From Tetmemena sp. SeJ-2015 (taxonomy: Eukaryota > Ciliophora > Spirotrichea > Sporadotrichida > Oxytrichidae): DNA of 64,000 nt. Below the pieces are notes generated by a model, which saw only the letters and a program-made list of their open reading frames with translations, was not told the origin of the DNA and did not search any database. Below are positions 41,467 through 53,510 of this stretch, in pieces; within the stretch, counting starts at the first letter, position 1, and each line of letters opens with the position of its first letter. The position numbers and the translations under genes were made by a program. The stretch lies in contig JAJKFJ010022100.1 of NCBI GenBank assembly GCA_027382625.1, forward strand, positions 248,001-312,000. Direction: 5' to 3'.

Positions 41467-44400
41467 ATGGAAGGATTTGCCAAGCAGAGACCATTCTTCA
41501 ATTTATACTTTTAATTCAGGATTAAAGCTAACTGCGCGTGACTAGTATTCGAGTCTACTTTCTTCCATTACTTCAAAGAACAGCTAAAACTTCTTCATGA
41601 ATAAAAGAAGATCAGCCGATGAATTCAGTTTATACTATTCTTTTTTATGAAGGAATTTCGGTGCCCATGAAGGCAGATATGAAGATCAGCCTTAACTTAG
41701 GTTAGGGATTTTTCAGTAAACGCAAAATCAGCTAAACTAAGTCAGTCACAAAATCCTATAACTTTTCAGGAGGAGGTGTTCAATCTCTGAATCTCAATAT
41801 TTTTTAATTACATACAAAATAACATTAATTTAAAATCAAATGATTGAAAGGAGACAAGAGAAAGAGACTGCTTCTACTTTGCAGATGACTGCTTCCAACA
41901 GAAGTAGACAGACATATTTGGTGGACCAATCTCTATAAAAATTTCAAATCATGAAGGAGAGACAGCAGAATGTAGAAATGTACTCGTAAACTCAAAAGCT
42001 CAAAGTCTTAAGCTAATCTCTCGAAAAAGAGAAAGCTTTGCAAACTAAAAGAGGGCTCAATATACCTAAGATTAAAGTAGCTGACTTAAAAAGAAAGGTT
42101 ATTCCAAATTTTAATTCGAATTCCAAAGCTCAAGCTTAAAGAAAGAGTCCTGCGCCTACTATAATTTAAATCTTTATTATTCATGACATGAAGATTCCCC
42201 AGATATAAATAAATCAGCCAGATAGCTTAACTCAGCCAAGCATCCTCGTTGAAGATCTAACAGAGTTAGAGAAAACTGAAGATGATTTTGATGAAACTTT
42301 CTTTTATTTAGTAATTTAACAAGCCTTCTCGATGAGGACTCTCCAATTAAAACTGTAAAGCAAAAGCTTTCTAGTTTCAATAAGAGCATCCTAAATGCTC
42401 GAGACTAGTTTTGGCAGAAGTAAAATGAATCAGGGAGAAATGATAAAACTCATACTCTCTCGAGCAAGAATAGATCTGTGTCTTCAAGCACCAGCTCAGA
42501 TAAGGAAAACTAAACAAAGATCAATAATCAGGATTCCTAATTAAAGGGGGGACGCCCTACCAATTTATTTAATTTGTTAGATAGCAAATATGGTTTAAAG
42601 TGAAAGCCTATAAACGAAGGTAGAAAATTTTCAATAGGGCCATAATCTATTAAGTTTGAAGGATCTGGGATTATAACTAAGCGAGAAAAGAGTTCATCCA
42701 TCAAAGAAAGAAAAATCAAGAATAAATTATCTTCTAATCAAAATGTGAGTCAGCTTCAGCAAATAGAGGAAAGTTTTACTGTTGAGAATTAAAATAAGGC
42801 TAAAAGAAATTCACTAAGGATAGCTCCAAAGTTACAATCCCAGAATTCTATGAAGCCTTCTTTTAGAAGGCAGTCAAATATTTTAATGCTCAAAAATAAA
42901 AACCCACTTTATGTTTTTACTTCAATCCCCGCTTTAGAATAATCAATCCCACACTCCTGTTAATACGAACCCTTCATCATCGAGTGACCTTTAATTTGTG
43001 AAAAATATAAGCCGATTTCAACAGAACTCTTTCAAACTGCCAAAACCAAGTTTATAAAAATTAATTCATAACCAGACTTCAAACTTAACACTATCCTTAA
43101 AATTAGATTAAGCAAAACTAAGAAGGAAGCAGAAAAATTATGAGAGGAATTAGAGAAAACTAGTTTAGAAGAGCTCATGAAATAGTGTTTCAAAATGCAG
43201 CAACTTCTATTCAAAAACTATGGAAAGGATACATTGCTAGTTCATAATATTTTTATTCCTTTTTAGAAAGAGGTACAATTATATGCAGAAAGAATTTGAG
43301 GAGAAGTATAATTGAGAGAGGCTAGAACAGCTACTATAAGATATCTAGTTCAACATAAGTTCGAGAGTAAGTGCTATAGAAGCAGAGCAATTGAGAAAAG
43401 ATTAAAAGAGATAGGAGAAAGAAAAGATTCTTAGGGTCAAATAGTAAGAGGGAAGAAACTCTTCCTTTGATTAGTTCATAATAATCTTAAGTATAATGTT
43501 TTTTGTCATGGTCACACAAGAGAACGATTTTAATGTTTCGAGAAGAAGCTCAAGAAATATGGTTTATGATATTCAAATAGAGGAGCTCCGTTCTGAAAGT
43601 TAGGTATCTCCGAATCTTGATAAAACTCCTTAGAATAGTGGCTCTCCTACTTCTCAAAAGAGAAGATAAAGAATTACGTAAAAGAATCTTACAACCCAAA
43701 GCCAACCTTTCGCATTATCTACTTTCAAAAGAAAGGCTGTAAATGATTCAAGAGAGAGGCCATAGTTTCGATTAAAATCAAATTTACTTGAGACTGGGGC
43801 TGCTCTAAGCTTCAATGAACTTGATCCATTAAGAAGGAATTTTTTATTTTAATATTCTTCGAGACAAAAACCTAGAGAGTCTTCTATGATTTTGAGTCGC
43901 TCACCAAGCTCCTAAAATATTACACTATAAATAAAGAAAACTGTAAATATAGTCGCAGATTTTAAGCAATTTGTATAGGATGATTTATTCGATTTGACAT
44001 AGAAGCAGCTTCAAAAGAACATGTAAATTTCTCTTTTTTCTAATTTAAGCTAGAGACATAAACTAGACAAGAGTGAAAATGGCTTTTGAAATAGGCAAAG
44101 CTATCAATTAATTTAATAAAGGCTTCAAAAGAAGGACTCGGTAAGTTAAAGACAAAACTTTAATCACTATTTTTAGTCTGATGCTACACAAACCCGTGGT
44201 TGAAACCTTTAGTAGAATTTCAAAACCTATGAGTATAAAGACAAGCGTTTCCGTTGTCTTAACTGTCTCAGATATGAAGAAAAAGACTAAGAAAAAGAGA
44301 AAGGAGAAAATTTAAGCGAATCTACTGTCGAAGTACTTGAAAGTGTTTTATGGGAAAAAGGATATGAAAAATTTCCTCTATGAGAAATTCGAGAGAAAGA

Positions 44401-45145
44401 AGTTAAATAAGTCTGCAGTCTTGAAGAGTTTATAATGTCATTTATTAAAGTTGAATTTTAAAGAGAATAAAAAATCCAGTGTGGGAGGCAAAAGAACCTG
44501 AAAACTACATGACAAGGTTACTTTTTAAAGATCTCTAGAATAAAAAAGAGTACCCCTATCTTTACTAATCTTTTGATAAAGCTTCTAAAGTGCTATAAGA
44601 AGCTTTTGAAAGTGATAATATTATTTTAGTCATGCAAAGAAGGATTATGTAAAATTTGTCAAAGAGGAAATAAATTCAGGCAATTTGAAGCACAAAATAT
44701 CAAGGAGAAAAGGTTATTTGAACGCATCTAGGATTCCGAAGATATTATCTTTATTTATTTATCAACAGAGGAAAGAGAGGAATTTCTAGAGCTGTTTATT
44801 GAGAGTGAAGAGCACAAAAAGACTTTTGACTAGCAAAAAGAGGATAGCTTTGATAAATACCTCTTAGAAGATATTTTAATTAATAATAAAGATATAGATG
44901 ACGATATCTCTGAGGAAAGAAGGAAGGGCAGCGGTACTGGGTACTCTTACAATAGAAGCTACGGAAAAGTGGAGAACTCAAGAAACGATGATTATGACTC
45001 TGCAATTATATTTTTTTTACTCCGCATCAAACAAGAGTTATTACATTTCTATCTGATTTCAATTGCAATCAAAGATTAATCATCTTAGGAATTAACGTTT
45101 TCTTTTTAGCGGAAGATTATAATTAATTTTAGACAAGCTTAGTGA
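41467..45145 (+). CDS. Large Ser/Lys-rich protein with an IQ-like motif, unidentified (many MDSs)
   Basis: Starts MEGFAKQRPFF at 41467. Supported blocks: MNKRRSADEF, a second segment with MIERRQEKETASTLQMTAS, a long Ser-rich region (KTVKQKLSSFNKSILNARDQ; SKNRSVSSSTSSDKENQ), and AATSIQKLWKGYIARKRY near 43200, an IQ calmodulin-binding pattern. Then comes FDVSRR-type basic sequence from 43500 and an acidic C-terminus (EEREEFLELFIESEEHKKTF). Definable IESs: 42560-42610 (CCTA) and 42912-42936 (CTTTA); an insert bounded by TAG lies within the IQ motif. Intron near 44151-44178. Frame choice between 44200 and 44460 is ambiguous. It may be more than one gene. The last TGA, 45143-45145, is only 20 bp before the next ATG. 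Confidence 0.55.
42560..42610 (+). other. IES (51 bp, pointer CCTA) containing an in-frame TGA
   Basis: CCTA at 42556-42559 and 42607-42610. Excision removes a TGA at 42601-42603 and joins KGGRP to INEGRKFSIG without a frame change. Confidence 0.65.
42912..42936 (+). other. IES (25 bp, pointer CTTTA)
   Basis: CTTTA at 42907-42911 and 42932-42936; excision joins KNPL to QNNQSHTPVNTN. Confidence 0.7.
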
Positions 45146-45165
45146 ACACAACACAATTTAAAAAG

Positions 45166-45952
45166 ATGAATAGCAACTTGACCTAATAACCAAGCCAACA
45201 TCAGCCCAAGCCTCTTGCCTAGCAGCCAGAGTTTAGAGAACTCTATGGTGGCGCTTTCAGTATTGAGTTACCCAAAGCTTTTGGAGACATAAGGTATTAA
45301 ACCAATTTTGGTTAATTTAGATTCTTGAACCTTCTCCTTTAAATTTACTTCATTCCCTAAGATATATAGTGACTATGTCGTTGTGAGTGATAACTAGGAA
45401 GTATTCTCCAACATTGAGAATGACTCTTAGTTCATCGTAGAGCTATTGGAGCATCAAGAAATTTCTGACGAAGAAGCAATTTAGTATCACTTCAATGACT
45501 TAGTGAAGTGCAACAAAGCTGAGGGCTCTAAAGTTCTCAATGTCAGACCTATGGAAACTACCTCCGATTTACCAAACCTTAAGCTAAAGTAAGACCTTAA
45601 AATTGTCAAAACTTTTAGTACTAATCATTCAGCCTTCATCTTAAAAGGCATTCAGAGAATCATTCCTAATAAGAAGGTGAATGACACAAGAGACTTTGTG
45701 ACGGTGTTTATGATGCTTTTGAGAATCCCTCAATTCGAAGTTGATGTCCTCTTTTCTTTCAATGTCCCTGACAAAACTTTGAACTAGGAGGGGCTAGCTT
45801 AAGGCAACGGAGAAGGAGAGACTTACTAAAGACAAGTTATAGAGAGTGAAGAGGTATTTGCTAAGGCATTGGCCTCAATTGATATGTCTGATCATCAAAA
45901 GCTCTTCATAAATTTCAAAGTTTAAATTATAGATCTATTAAATCAAAAATGA
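45166..45952 (+). CDS. RANGRF: Ran-binding Mog1/RANGRF homologue
   Basis: ATG at 45166; one 76-nt intron (45294-45369) joins AFGDI to SDYVVVSDNQEVF in frame. The 236-residue protein carries the Mog1 signature: ELYGGAFSIELPKAFGDISD, then NQEVFSNIENDSQFIVELLE, then EEAIQYHFNDL. Mog1/RANGRF binds Ran and promotes nucleotide release, assisting nuclear transport. The N-terminal 20 residues are Gln/Pro-rich and the C-terminus is longer than in yeast, with an acidic insert (NQEGLAQGNGEGETYQRQ). Stop TGA 45950-45952. No IES inside. Confidence 0.92.
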
Positions 45953-46044
45953 AATTAATTCAATGACTTTCAATATCATAAATTGTTGCTGGTGTGAGTT
46001 TTTCAGCAGTTGCATTTCTCTGGAATACTTTGATTCTATTATTC

Positions 46045-48575
46045 TCAAATGAAATCAAAGTTTTACAAAGTAATAAAACAAAATTTTCCCTTAACTAAAT
46101 AAGGTATAAAAATAATTTTTTATTACTAAATAGTATCTTATGTCATAACGTTATTCCTCCCTATTCTTGGTAATGAGGTATTAATTGACTAAGAAAGGTC
46201 AGTTATATTGTCACCATACTTTGACCTTTCCATCGAGGCATTTTATTTTCCATAACCTGCTTCGTCTTATTTAATTATGACACAGTTACTTCCATCTACT
46301 TATAGAATATTTTCGTTATCTAAAGAGGACATAAGTGGATCGTTGTTCTAGTAATTTCTCTAGTTCTACAAATTTAAAGCCCCACTAGCAAACTTGCTAT
46401 TTTAGCCAGAATTGGTAGCTGAGAGAATTTAATCTGGCTTGCTTGAAGATTACATCCCTTTCCTTGAATACTATCGAGATCTTTCCTTCACAGATCTGGT
46501 AGCTTCATCTAACTCCTACTAAATGATTTTCTTGATACCTTAACTATTCTTAAAATCTTTACTCTTGGAGTAACCTATCATAGTAGCATCCATTTTGTCA
46601 TAGTAGACTGAGTTGTCAGTTGGAAGTGCTTAACTATTTTAAATTACTTGAGAGTGGAGTGATCCTCTGTTTCCCCATTGAGAGGATCTCCTGGCATGAG
46701 GAAGAATGAAAGTCTTAGAAATACTGGCACCCTTTTGCTTTACCTAACCCATCTTTATTATTACATCTCTCATTTCATTTTCCATTGTTTACAGATCATA
46801 ATCCTGAGTGGCCTAATCACAAATCTGCAAGATCTAGCCCTTAAGCTCTATCAATTATCTTCTGGATAGGATCGTGTTCTCATAGTTCACTTAAGATGGC
46901 TAATAAGTGATGCAAGCAATTTTAAAAGCACTCAAAGCCATCGGTATACCACCCTAACTGCAAGTCAAGCAGTTTTTATCCAAGCTCACAACTTATGCCT
47001 AGTTGTGAGGATGATTACTTCCTACTGAAGGGCTGTTAGGCTAAGTTTGGTGGCCTATTTTTCCTATCCTCTCTACACAATTTTTTTAATAAATTAAACA
47101 ATAGACTTACTGTTTCCTCTTGTTTGAGTTTGAATAAAAGGCAACTTCTAGCCAAGAGTTAAATTTTGATCCATGATCATAGGCTGATTCTAAGGATCTA
47201 TATCTTTAGCCCCCATCAAGAAAATAGATCTGAAATAAAAGTCATCAAGAATTGAAATTTACTCTCTATCTAGATCGTCTTGCATATCAAGTACTTGCTG
47301 CATCTTTAGTCCCTTAACCATATTATTTAAGACCTTCAAAACTATCTAGTTCTAATTGATTGCCTTGTCGATGCTTTCTTTTCCCTTATCAACCTTTTTA
47401 ATAAGTTGTGTGAACTCAGACTGTAATTCGCCCTTCTCTCGTTTTCTTCTCTTAATATCCTCTTTAACATCACTCTATATTTCAGTGATTTTGTAATCTA
47501 GCTCATCAAATAAATAACTTTATCAAAATATTAAGCCCTTGCTTATCTTATCTCTATTTGTTATGAAGACTAAACATTTTAATTTACTAATTAAACTTAC
47601 ATGGCTATGAAATTATCTTGCTGTTAGATAATCTCATTCTTGAAGTAGATAGTAGAAGTGGATAGAGTATTTACTCTTTCATTAAGTAGCTCTATCTAAG
47701 TTTACAGGTCTTTAAAAACATCGATTGTATTGCTAATTGTATCTTCTATACTTGACTGAGCAGCTGCTGACTGTAACTAATCTTATTATGCATTCTCTGG
47801 CACATCATCTTATTTCTTTTGAGTAATTGAAGCTTGTATCTTATCTCTTTGAGTTCTCTCTATAGAAGAAACAGCCATAGCGTTAAGTCTTTGAGACAAT
47901 CTTCCTACTTAGTTTCTCAACTCTTCTTGCCTTGCTGAATGAATCATAATTTGATGATCAAAGTTTTCTTGCAGATTTTGAAATTTGGGTGCAATCATTT
48001 GAATTATATCATACGAAGGAACTTGATAAGTTTGCTGAACTCCTTCAACAGGAGCACCTCTATCTTCTAAATTGTTCTCATCATTATTCTATTAAGCTTG
48101 AACAAGAAAATTCAAAATTGCTCAAATTAAATAAGAGCTGCAGTATTTAATTAAGGAATTGATGGTTGCTGATACTAAGTGCTATCCTAGCCAAGGAAAA
48201 CTTGCTACTACTGTAAGTTTTATTGCTATTGGTATTGATTCCGGACAGAGGGTTGATTGAAAGTTTATATGCTGTCAAACTAGTACTGGTTTTGAAAATT
48301 AAGAGCGTTACCTGAAGCTTATTAGTTTTGGTAGAAGGATTTTATTTCAATAAATATATAAAATACGGCTTGAAGGAGTCTAACCCAGGATTTTGATTGG
48401 ATAGTGATTGCTATTTAAAAAGAGGATTTTGCATGAGAGAATTGAAGGGATCCTATGCTGCAACTTAATCATTCTAAGCTGGCTAAATTGATTATCTTCT
48501 TAATATGCTGTTGCTCTATAAGAACTAAGGAGACTATTGTCTGTTTTATGAAGACTGTATATTTTGCAAAGTCAT
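46045..48575 (-). CDS. Gln-rich coiled-coil protein, unidentified
   Basis: Minus-strand gene starting MTLQNIQSSQNRQQSPQFL at 48575. The first 180 residues are Gln/Asn-rich (FNQPSVRNQYQQQQNLQQQQ). A helical middle follows (IAPKFQNLQENFDHQIMIHS; IEDTISNTIDVFKDLQTQIE). An intron near 47515-47600 precedes YLFDELDYKITEIQSDVKED and VLKVLNNMVKGLKMQQVLDM. A second intron near 47080-47115 leads into EDRKNRPPNLAQQPFSRKQ and GWYTDGFECFQNCLHHLLAI. A short unresolved IES near 46885 shifts the frame into ENTILSRRQLIELKGQILQI. Stop TGA 46047-46045. About 780 residues; no domain is recognised, but long coiled coils suggest a structural role. Confidence 0.68.
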
Positions 48576-48899
48576 TTTATCTTGGGACAGCTTTTTAGAG
48601 TTTGTTGAGTTGTCCTAAATTTATGGACTTTAGGAATATCTCATGTTTGCCTAGGTCAAGCTAAGAGGATTATATTAATTGCTCATGGCAATCTACTATT
48701 GCAAGAATTGATTTTAAGTTTAAGATGGATTGAACAATGAAGGCTATCTTTTAATTTAAAGCTAATCTAGTTTTTTGTTAATACCTTAACTTAACCAATA
48801 TGCTTTCATATTAACTTTAAGGAATATACACATTTTATTCATTGAAGATTTTTCTTTTAATTAGTTTATTTTAACTGAATAAACCATTTTTTAAAATAA

Positions 48900-51209
48900 A
48901 TTTAGATGATCTTTGTTGAAGTGATTTCAAGTTTTCCTAGTAAATTTGTATATTTCCCTGCATTTAAATTTCAAGCTGAGGTGAGAATTTATTGAGCTGT
49001 GAAATTACAGAGGGTGTTTATTTAAAATATAAATTGAGAGACTCTTATGCTATTCTGTAGCTGAGAAAGCACTCCTGTTCCAGATGAAGGTTTTTACAAA
49101 GTGTAGGCTTATCCTTAGTAAGGAATTTTAGTAGAATTTTATTGAGAAGCTTATTAAATTATTCAATTGCTAAAATAAGTGAAAAGAATTATTTGGGTCG
49201 ATTTTAGGAATCTATGAACTCTAAAAGCTGCCTATTTTCTTCATCCTCATTAGATTTAACGAATGAATTAGTCTACTCATCATCTATTACAGAAAGCTCT
49301 TCTTGCATCTCAAGAATCCTATTCATCTTTTCTGTTCTCTTATCTTATTCTTTCTGCTATTCAAAACTTTGTGGATTTTGAATTTATTGGCTGACTTATG
49401 CTCTTAGGTTTGAATTAGTATAATCACTATTCTAAGCTGAATGCTATTTTCCCAACTAACTTAGCAATTCTAATTAAGCAGGATCAACAACTTCTGCAGC
49501 ATCTTGATCATATTAGAACTTCTAGCTCACTATTTTACCCACCACTCTCGCTTTACTAACTCTACTACTTGACTGAGATTATTCTTTGTCATCATTCTTA
49601 GGGCTTATCAAATTGGTTGGCTTGTTAAAATTTTGACCTGTTCTTACTGCTTGAATAGCAAAAGCTTGCTGATTCATGTCTGTAGCTGCCTTTTGAGTCT
49701 TGGAAGGTGATTATGCATCGTCTAATAGAATCTCTGTCGCATGGAGTGTAGGCTATCTTATTATTGTAGGTCTTCTTCGAATAGCTGTTCTTAATCCTCC
49801 CTCCTCAGGGAGATTTTGATTAGCACTCTGATTATCTATATTGGATTCAGCTCTAGTTGGACTAACCTAACTAATTTAATTAATGACTCCATTAGTTGAA
49901 GCTTGCAAAAGCTTGTTCTTAAGAGGAGAAGATTCTCCATCTTACATTTATTGTTGCGGAAGATTACCTAGCAAACTTGTTCTTCTCAGTTATTGAAGCT
50001 ATTATTCAAAAGACTTGTTTTGATTATCTCCTAAAATCTAAGTGAAGTTTTACGATGTCTCTCTTTTTTGAGTAAGCTGACTGGAAATTTTTCTCGCATT
50101 CATAGTCCTTCTTCTCAAATCAGAAGAAGGTTTTTCATAATGCTGTTTCTAAAGTTTGTTTGTCATGCTCAGCACATTCCCTTCTAAGAATATATACACC
50201 TGCTTCTCATAGTCCATAAGCTTCTTCATTTCAGCAGATCCTAGGCAACTAAACAAAGTGTCGTCCACCATCTTCTAAATTTTCAAGGGCAAATATTTCA
50301 GTATGTAATTGTCGGTATCTTCAAGCTCTTAGATGACGGGGAGATTTTCAACCTCTCTTTTCAGTCTATCGATGGTCTATTTATTAATCTCTAGCTGGGC
50401 GTATGTAGTAGTGAACTCCTCTATCGTTCTTTTTTGCATTTACTTAAACGTGAGAGTTTCCTCATTAAGTTTTCCTATTTGATTATGAAGAGTCATAAAC
50501 TTGACATTCATTCTATTTTCTGTCTCCACAACTTCCTCAGACAATTTAAATAGTTAATTACTGCCTAAACCTGTTTATAGTCTCATTGAAGTTCTTGATC
50601 TCTTGCGTTAAACTATCTCTAACTGTAACAAAAATGTTCTTCTCTTTTTGAAGGGCATTAAATTTTTCACTCTGAAGCTGCAGATTGCTATAAAGTTAGT
50701 CAACAGTGTTTTCAAATTAGTGAAGTTTGAGGACTAATCAATATCCTATAAGGAGTTAAAAGAATTGAGAAAAATAATTCTTACAACTGTATGGATCCGC
50801 TTTTTTAAATCAGTTAGTGTTCCTCGCAGATTCAAGTCAATCTTGATGACTCTGTCTAGTTCTTCGTATTTTCTGGTCAAGTAATCAGACTTTATTCTTA
50901 AATCTTTCAACTCAGCTCCATGCTCAGTTTATCTCTCTGTCATAGGCTCCAGGATATCAGTCATTATCTTTCTCAAATAGAAAAGTTAAAATACTTCTCA
51001 CATTTGTCTCTAGCTCAAAGCTATCGATCTCATCTAAGAGTAAATTTAGAGAAAGTTACGAATTTACTCATATTTAAAAAGGACTGCATTTTTTTAATTT
51101 ATAACAAATCAAGGTTTTCTGCTTGCTTATAAATTAATTTAAAGCTCTTGGACTTGTTTAATGTCGAGCCAGAGGATGCTCAAATGAACTGAAGAGAACT
51201 AGAACTCAT
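48900..51209 (-). CDS. Coiled-coil protein with disordered tail, unidentified (3' end uncertain)
   Basis: Probable start at 51209 (MSSSSLQF), with an IES or intron soon after. Coiled-coil segments: EPMTERQTEHGAELKDLRIK, RKYEELDRVIKIDLNLRGTL, LQSEKFNALQKEKNIFVTVR, YAQLEINKQTIDRLKREVEN. These are followed by a compact block (LKYLPLKIQKMVDDTLFSCL; EMKKLMDYEKQVYIFLEGNV). From about 50060 to 49190 the chain is Gln/Ser-rich. The frame stays free of TGA well past 49190 to about 48470, overlapping the next gene's start, so the true end is not visible; 48900 is a nominal limit. Introns are near 50745-50785 and 50550-50585. Possibly a kinesin-like or ciliary coiled coil, but no motor domain is present. 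Confidence 0.6.
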
Positions 51210-51437
51210 ATCACTTTTAAGTTTCAATGAACTTGCAAAGTGATACCTTGACACTTATTTCAAACATAATTAGTAAAGCTTAAAGAAGGAACTAAGGCAA
51301 ATGTACTTTAGTTCTTAGAACTGTATACTAAATTACGATATATAACTCTAAAGAGCTCTTAGCTCGCTTATTGTCCATTATTTTATGAAAGTAATATAAA
51401 TAACTCAAGTACTTTTAAACTGTCAGATAAATACACG

Positions 51438-53282
51438 TCAATCACTGTCCTCTCCCTTTGGCCTAAAAAGCTTTTTCTCTGCCTCTTTCATCGCTCTGGA
51501 TGGCTTATTTGGAGCAAAATGTTTAATTACAGTCAACTTCTGAGCCTTATTCATTAGGTTGATAATTTCATCAGAGGGACACACTTCAATCGGAGTCAGT
51601 CCTTTCTTGTTCTTTATTTGTAAGCTAGCTTTCCATTTCAGTAAGACTTTTGTCATCTCAAAGAAGTTAAACTTAGAGGCTAGATGAAGTGGAGTGCGAC
51701 CCAGTAAGTCTTAGGCGTCCTTCTTTGAGCCATTTTGAAGAAGTGCCTCTGTCATTGTTATGTAATTTCTTTTCACTGACCAGTGCAGAGGCGTCATTTT
51801 GTTCTAAAACATAGTTAAGTTAATAAGGAGTTTGATGAAATATTTAGAAATTACTTAGTCTATCATATTAACAAAGCCGGGTTCTTTCTCAAGGATAAGT
51901 TAGACTTCTTAAAGTCGATTTTGCTTTACAAAGTAGAAGAATTGGTCTCTCATATCTGCAGTCTCATCATCAATTCTTCCATCCTGTGCGTAATTTATGC
52001 TTCTCAACTAATCTAAGGCGTTTTTAAATTACTAGTTAAGCTTTTACTTCCTGATGGAATGAGTTTCACTCTAGATCTTTTGATTATATTTAGCAAGCTA
52101 ATTAGACTTCTTGTGAAATTGATCAATCATTCTCTAAGCTGTATGAAACTGAGGACTTTGGTAGTCATCAAAGGGAGATTTCATCTATGGTTTATCTATC
52201 ACGTCCTACTCCGTGACAGGGAATTCCATCTCTTTGGCTTCATTAGATACTTTAGTCATGTGAGCTAAAACATCCTTGCAGAAATTAATGTCCTCTGGTT
52301 TCTGTATTTGCTCTGCAAAGCGACTTACTATTCTATTCCTCATCCGAAATTCAAGAGCTCTTTTCTCTTTCTCAAATTCCTTTCTTTGATAAACCTCAAA
52401 CATTTGCTTGGTAGTGTTCTAAATTTCCTCTCTCTTATCCTCATATATTTCTTGAGTAGGTACAGGTTTGAATACATTTTGGAAGGAAGGCTATTTCTAA
52501 GCAAGAGGCAGAAACATCTTATAACCAGCAGCTTTAGTACTCAACTTTGAGGTAGGTTTATTTCCGCTTTAAAATATTTTTATAATAAGTGCTAGATCCC
52601 TTTATTTTTTCATGAATAGAGAGCAAATTTTAGTCTCCATATTCGCTCTACATCTAATTTGCCATTGATTGAGAAGGCTGAAATGAAGACATAGATTTGA
52701 AGGAATTTAGTGTCTACCTGGAAGCTAAATTCTTCCGGTCAAAGTCGTGAATTATTTTCTGGCTCTTTTACAATTCGAATGCTACTGTTGTAAATTACCT
52801 TTATTATTGTCTACTGTGTTGCTTCGTTTGGGGTTTAACCTACAGACCCTTATTTTGAGTAAGAGCTTCAGCCAATTCTTTATCCTTAATAAAAGCGACA
52901 GAGGGTGTCCCAAGCATATTTGAGAGAGTATTTTGTTGAGTTTAAGGTCTAAATGAGTCTCTGTCAGGGGATGATGAATAAACTGTTGAAGTTGTCTTGA
53001 AATTTTAATTGTTAGACTGCCACAATCGATTTGATGAAATAGTTTCCCCTGCTTTAAGTTCTAGATGCCTTTAATCCCTACTGCGATCAGTGTGCGAAAA
53101 AATTGACTCCTTAGTCAATCTTTGTTAACTGAAATGAAGAGCTCTCTCCTTAATAAAAAAGTATTCAAAAATACTTTTTGATATCGCTTTCTTTGTAATT
53201 GGATCCCTTCAGCATCGTTATCTCCCTTAGATATTTATGCTTTTGACTTCTTACTATACTACTACTGCTTTTGATACTTCAT
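51438..53282 (-). CDS. Ankyrin-repeat protein
   Basis: Starts MKYQKQQQYSKKSKAQ at 53282; a 26-nt GTATTT..TTAAG intron near 53150-53175 joins YQK to ERALHFSQQRL. A disordered Ser/Gln region is followed by SST/KAAGYKMFLPLAQ, restored by excision between ACT repeats near 52550. Then comes a helix (EVYQRKEFEKEKRALEFRMR). C-terminal ankyrin repeats: DQFFYFVKQNRLQEVQLILE, an intron near 51800-51860, then NKMTPLHWSVKRNYITMTEA, DLLGRTPLHLASKFNFFEMT and KVLLKWKASLQIKNKKGLTP. Stop TGA 51440-51438. About 560 residues; three to four repeats that would serve protein binding. Confidence 0.8.
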
Positions 53283-53510
53283 TGAATGATAAAAAAATAT
53301 TTAACTTCTTGGAGATTTTTTCATGGACTGCAAGAGATGGGAGTTCACAGGGCTTAAGGCTCCAGCAAAATTTTAGTTATGGAGTAGATAAGAAGGGACT
53401 GAGATAGCCTCTATTCCAGCTATAGCTGATTATTTGTAGTTAAGAATCCAACTTTACATCTTGTTGAGTTTATAATAATTCCCAAATTATTTATAATTTT
53501 TACGATAATA

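Noticed and set aside
42601..42603. UGA used as a sense codon genome-wide
   Set aside because: eS27, NHP2, TBCA, the HMG-box, PCGF and ELM2 genes all end at TGA at the expected length, and hundreds of codons in them lack internal TGA. Here a pointer-flanked IES explains the TGA.
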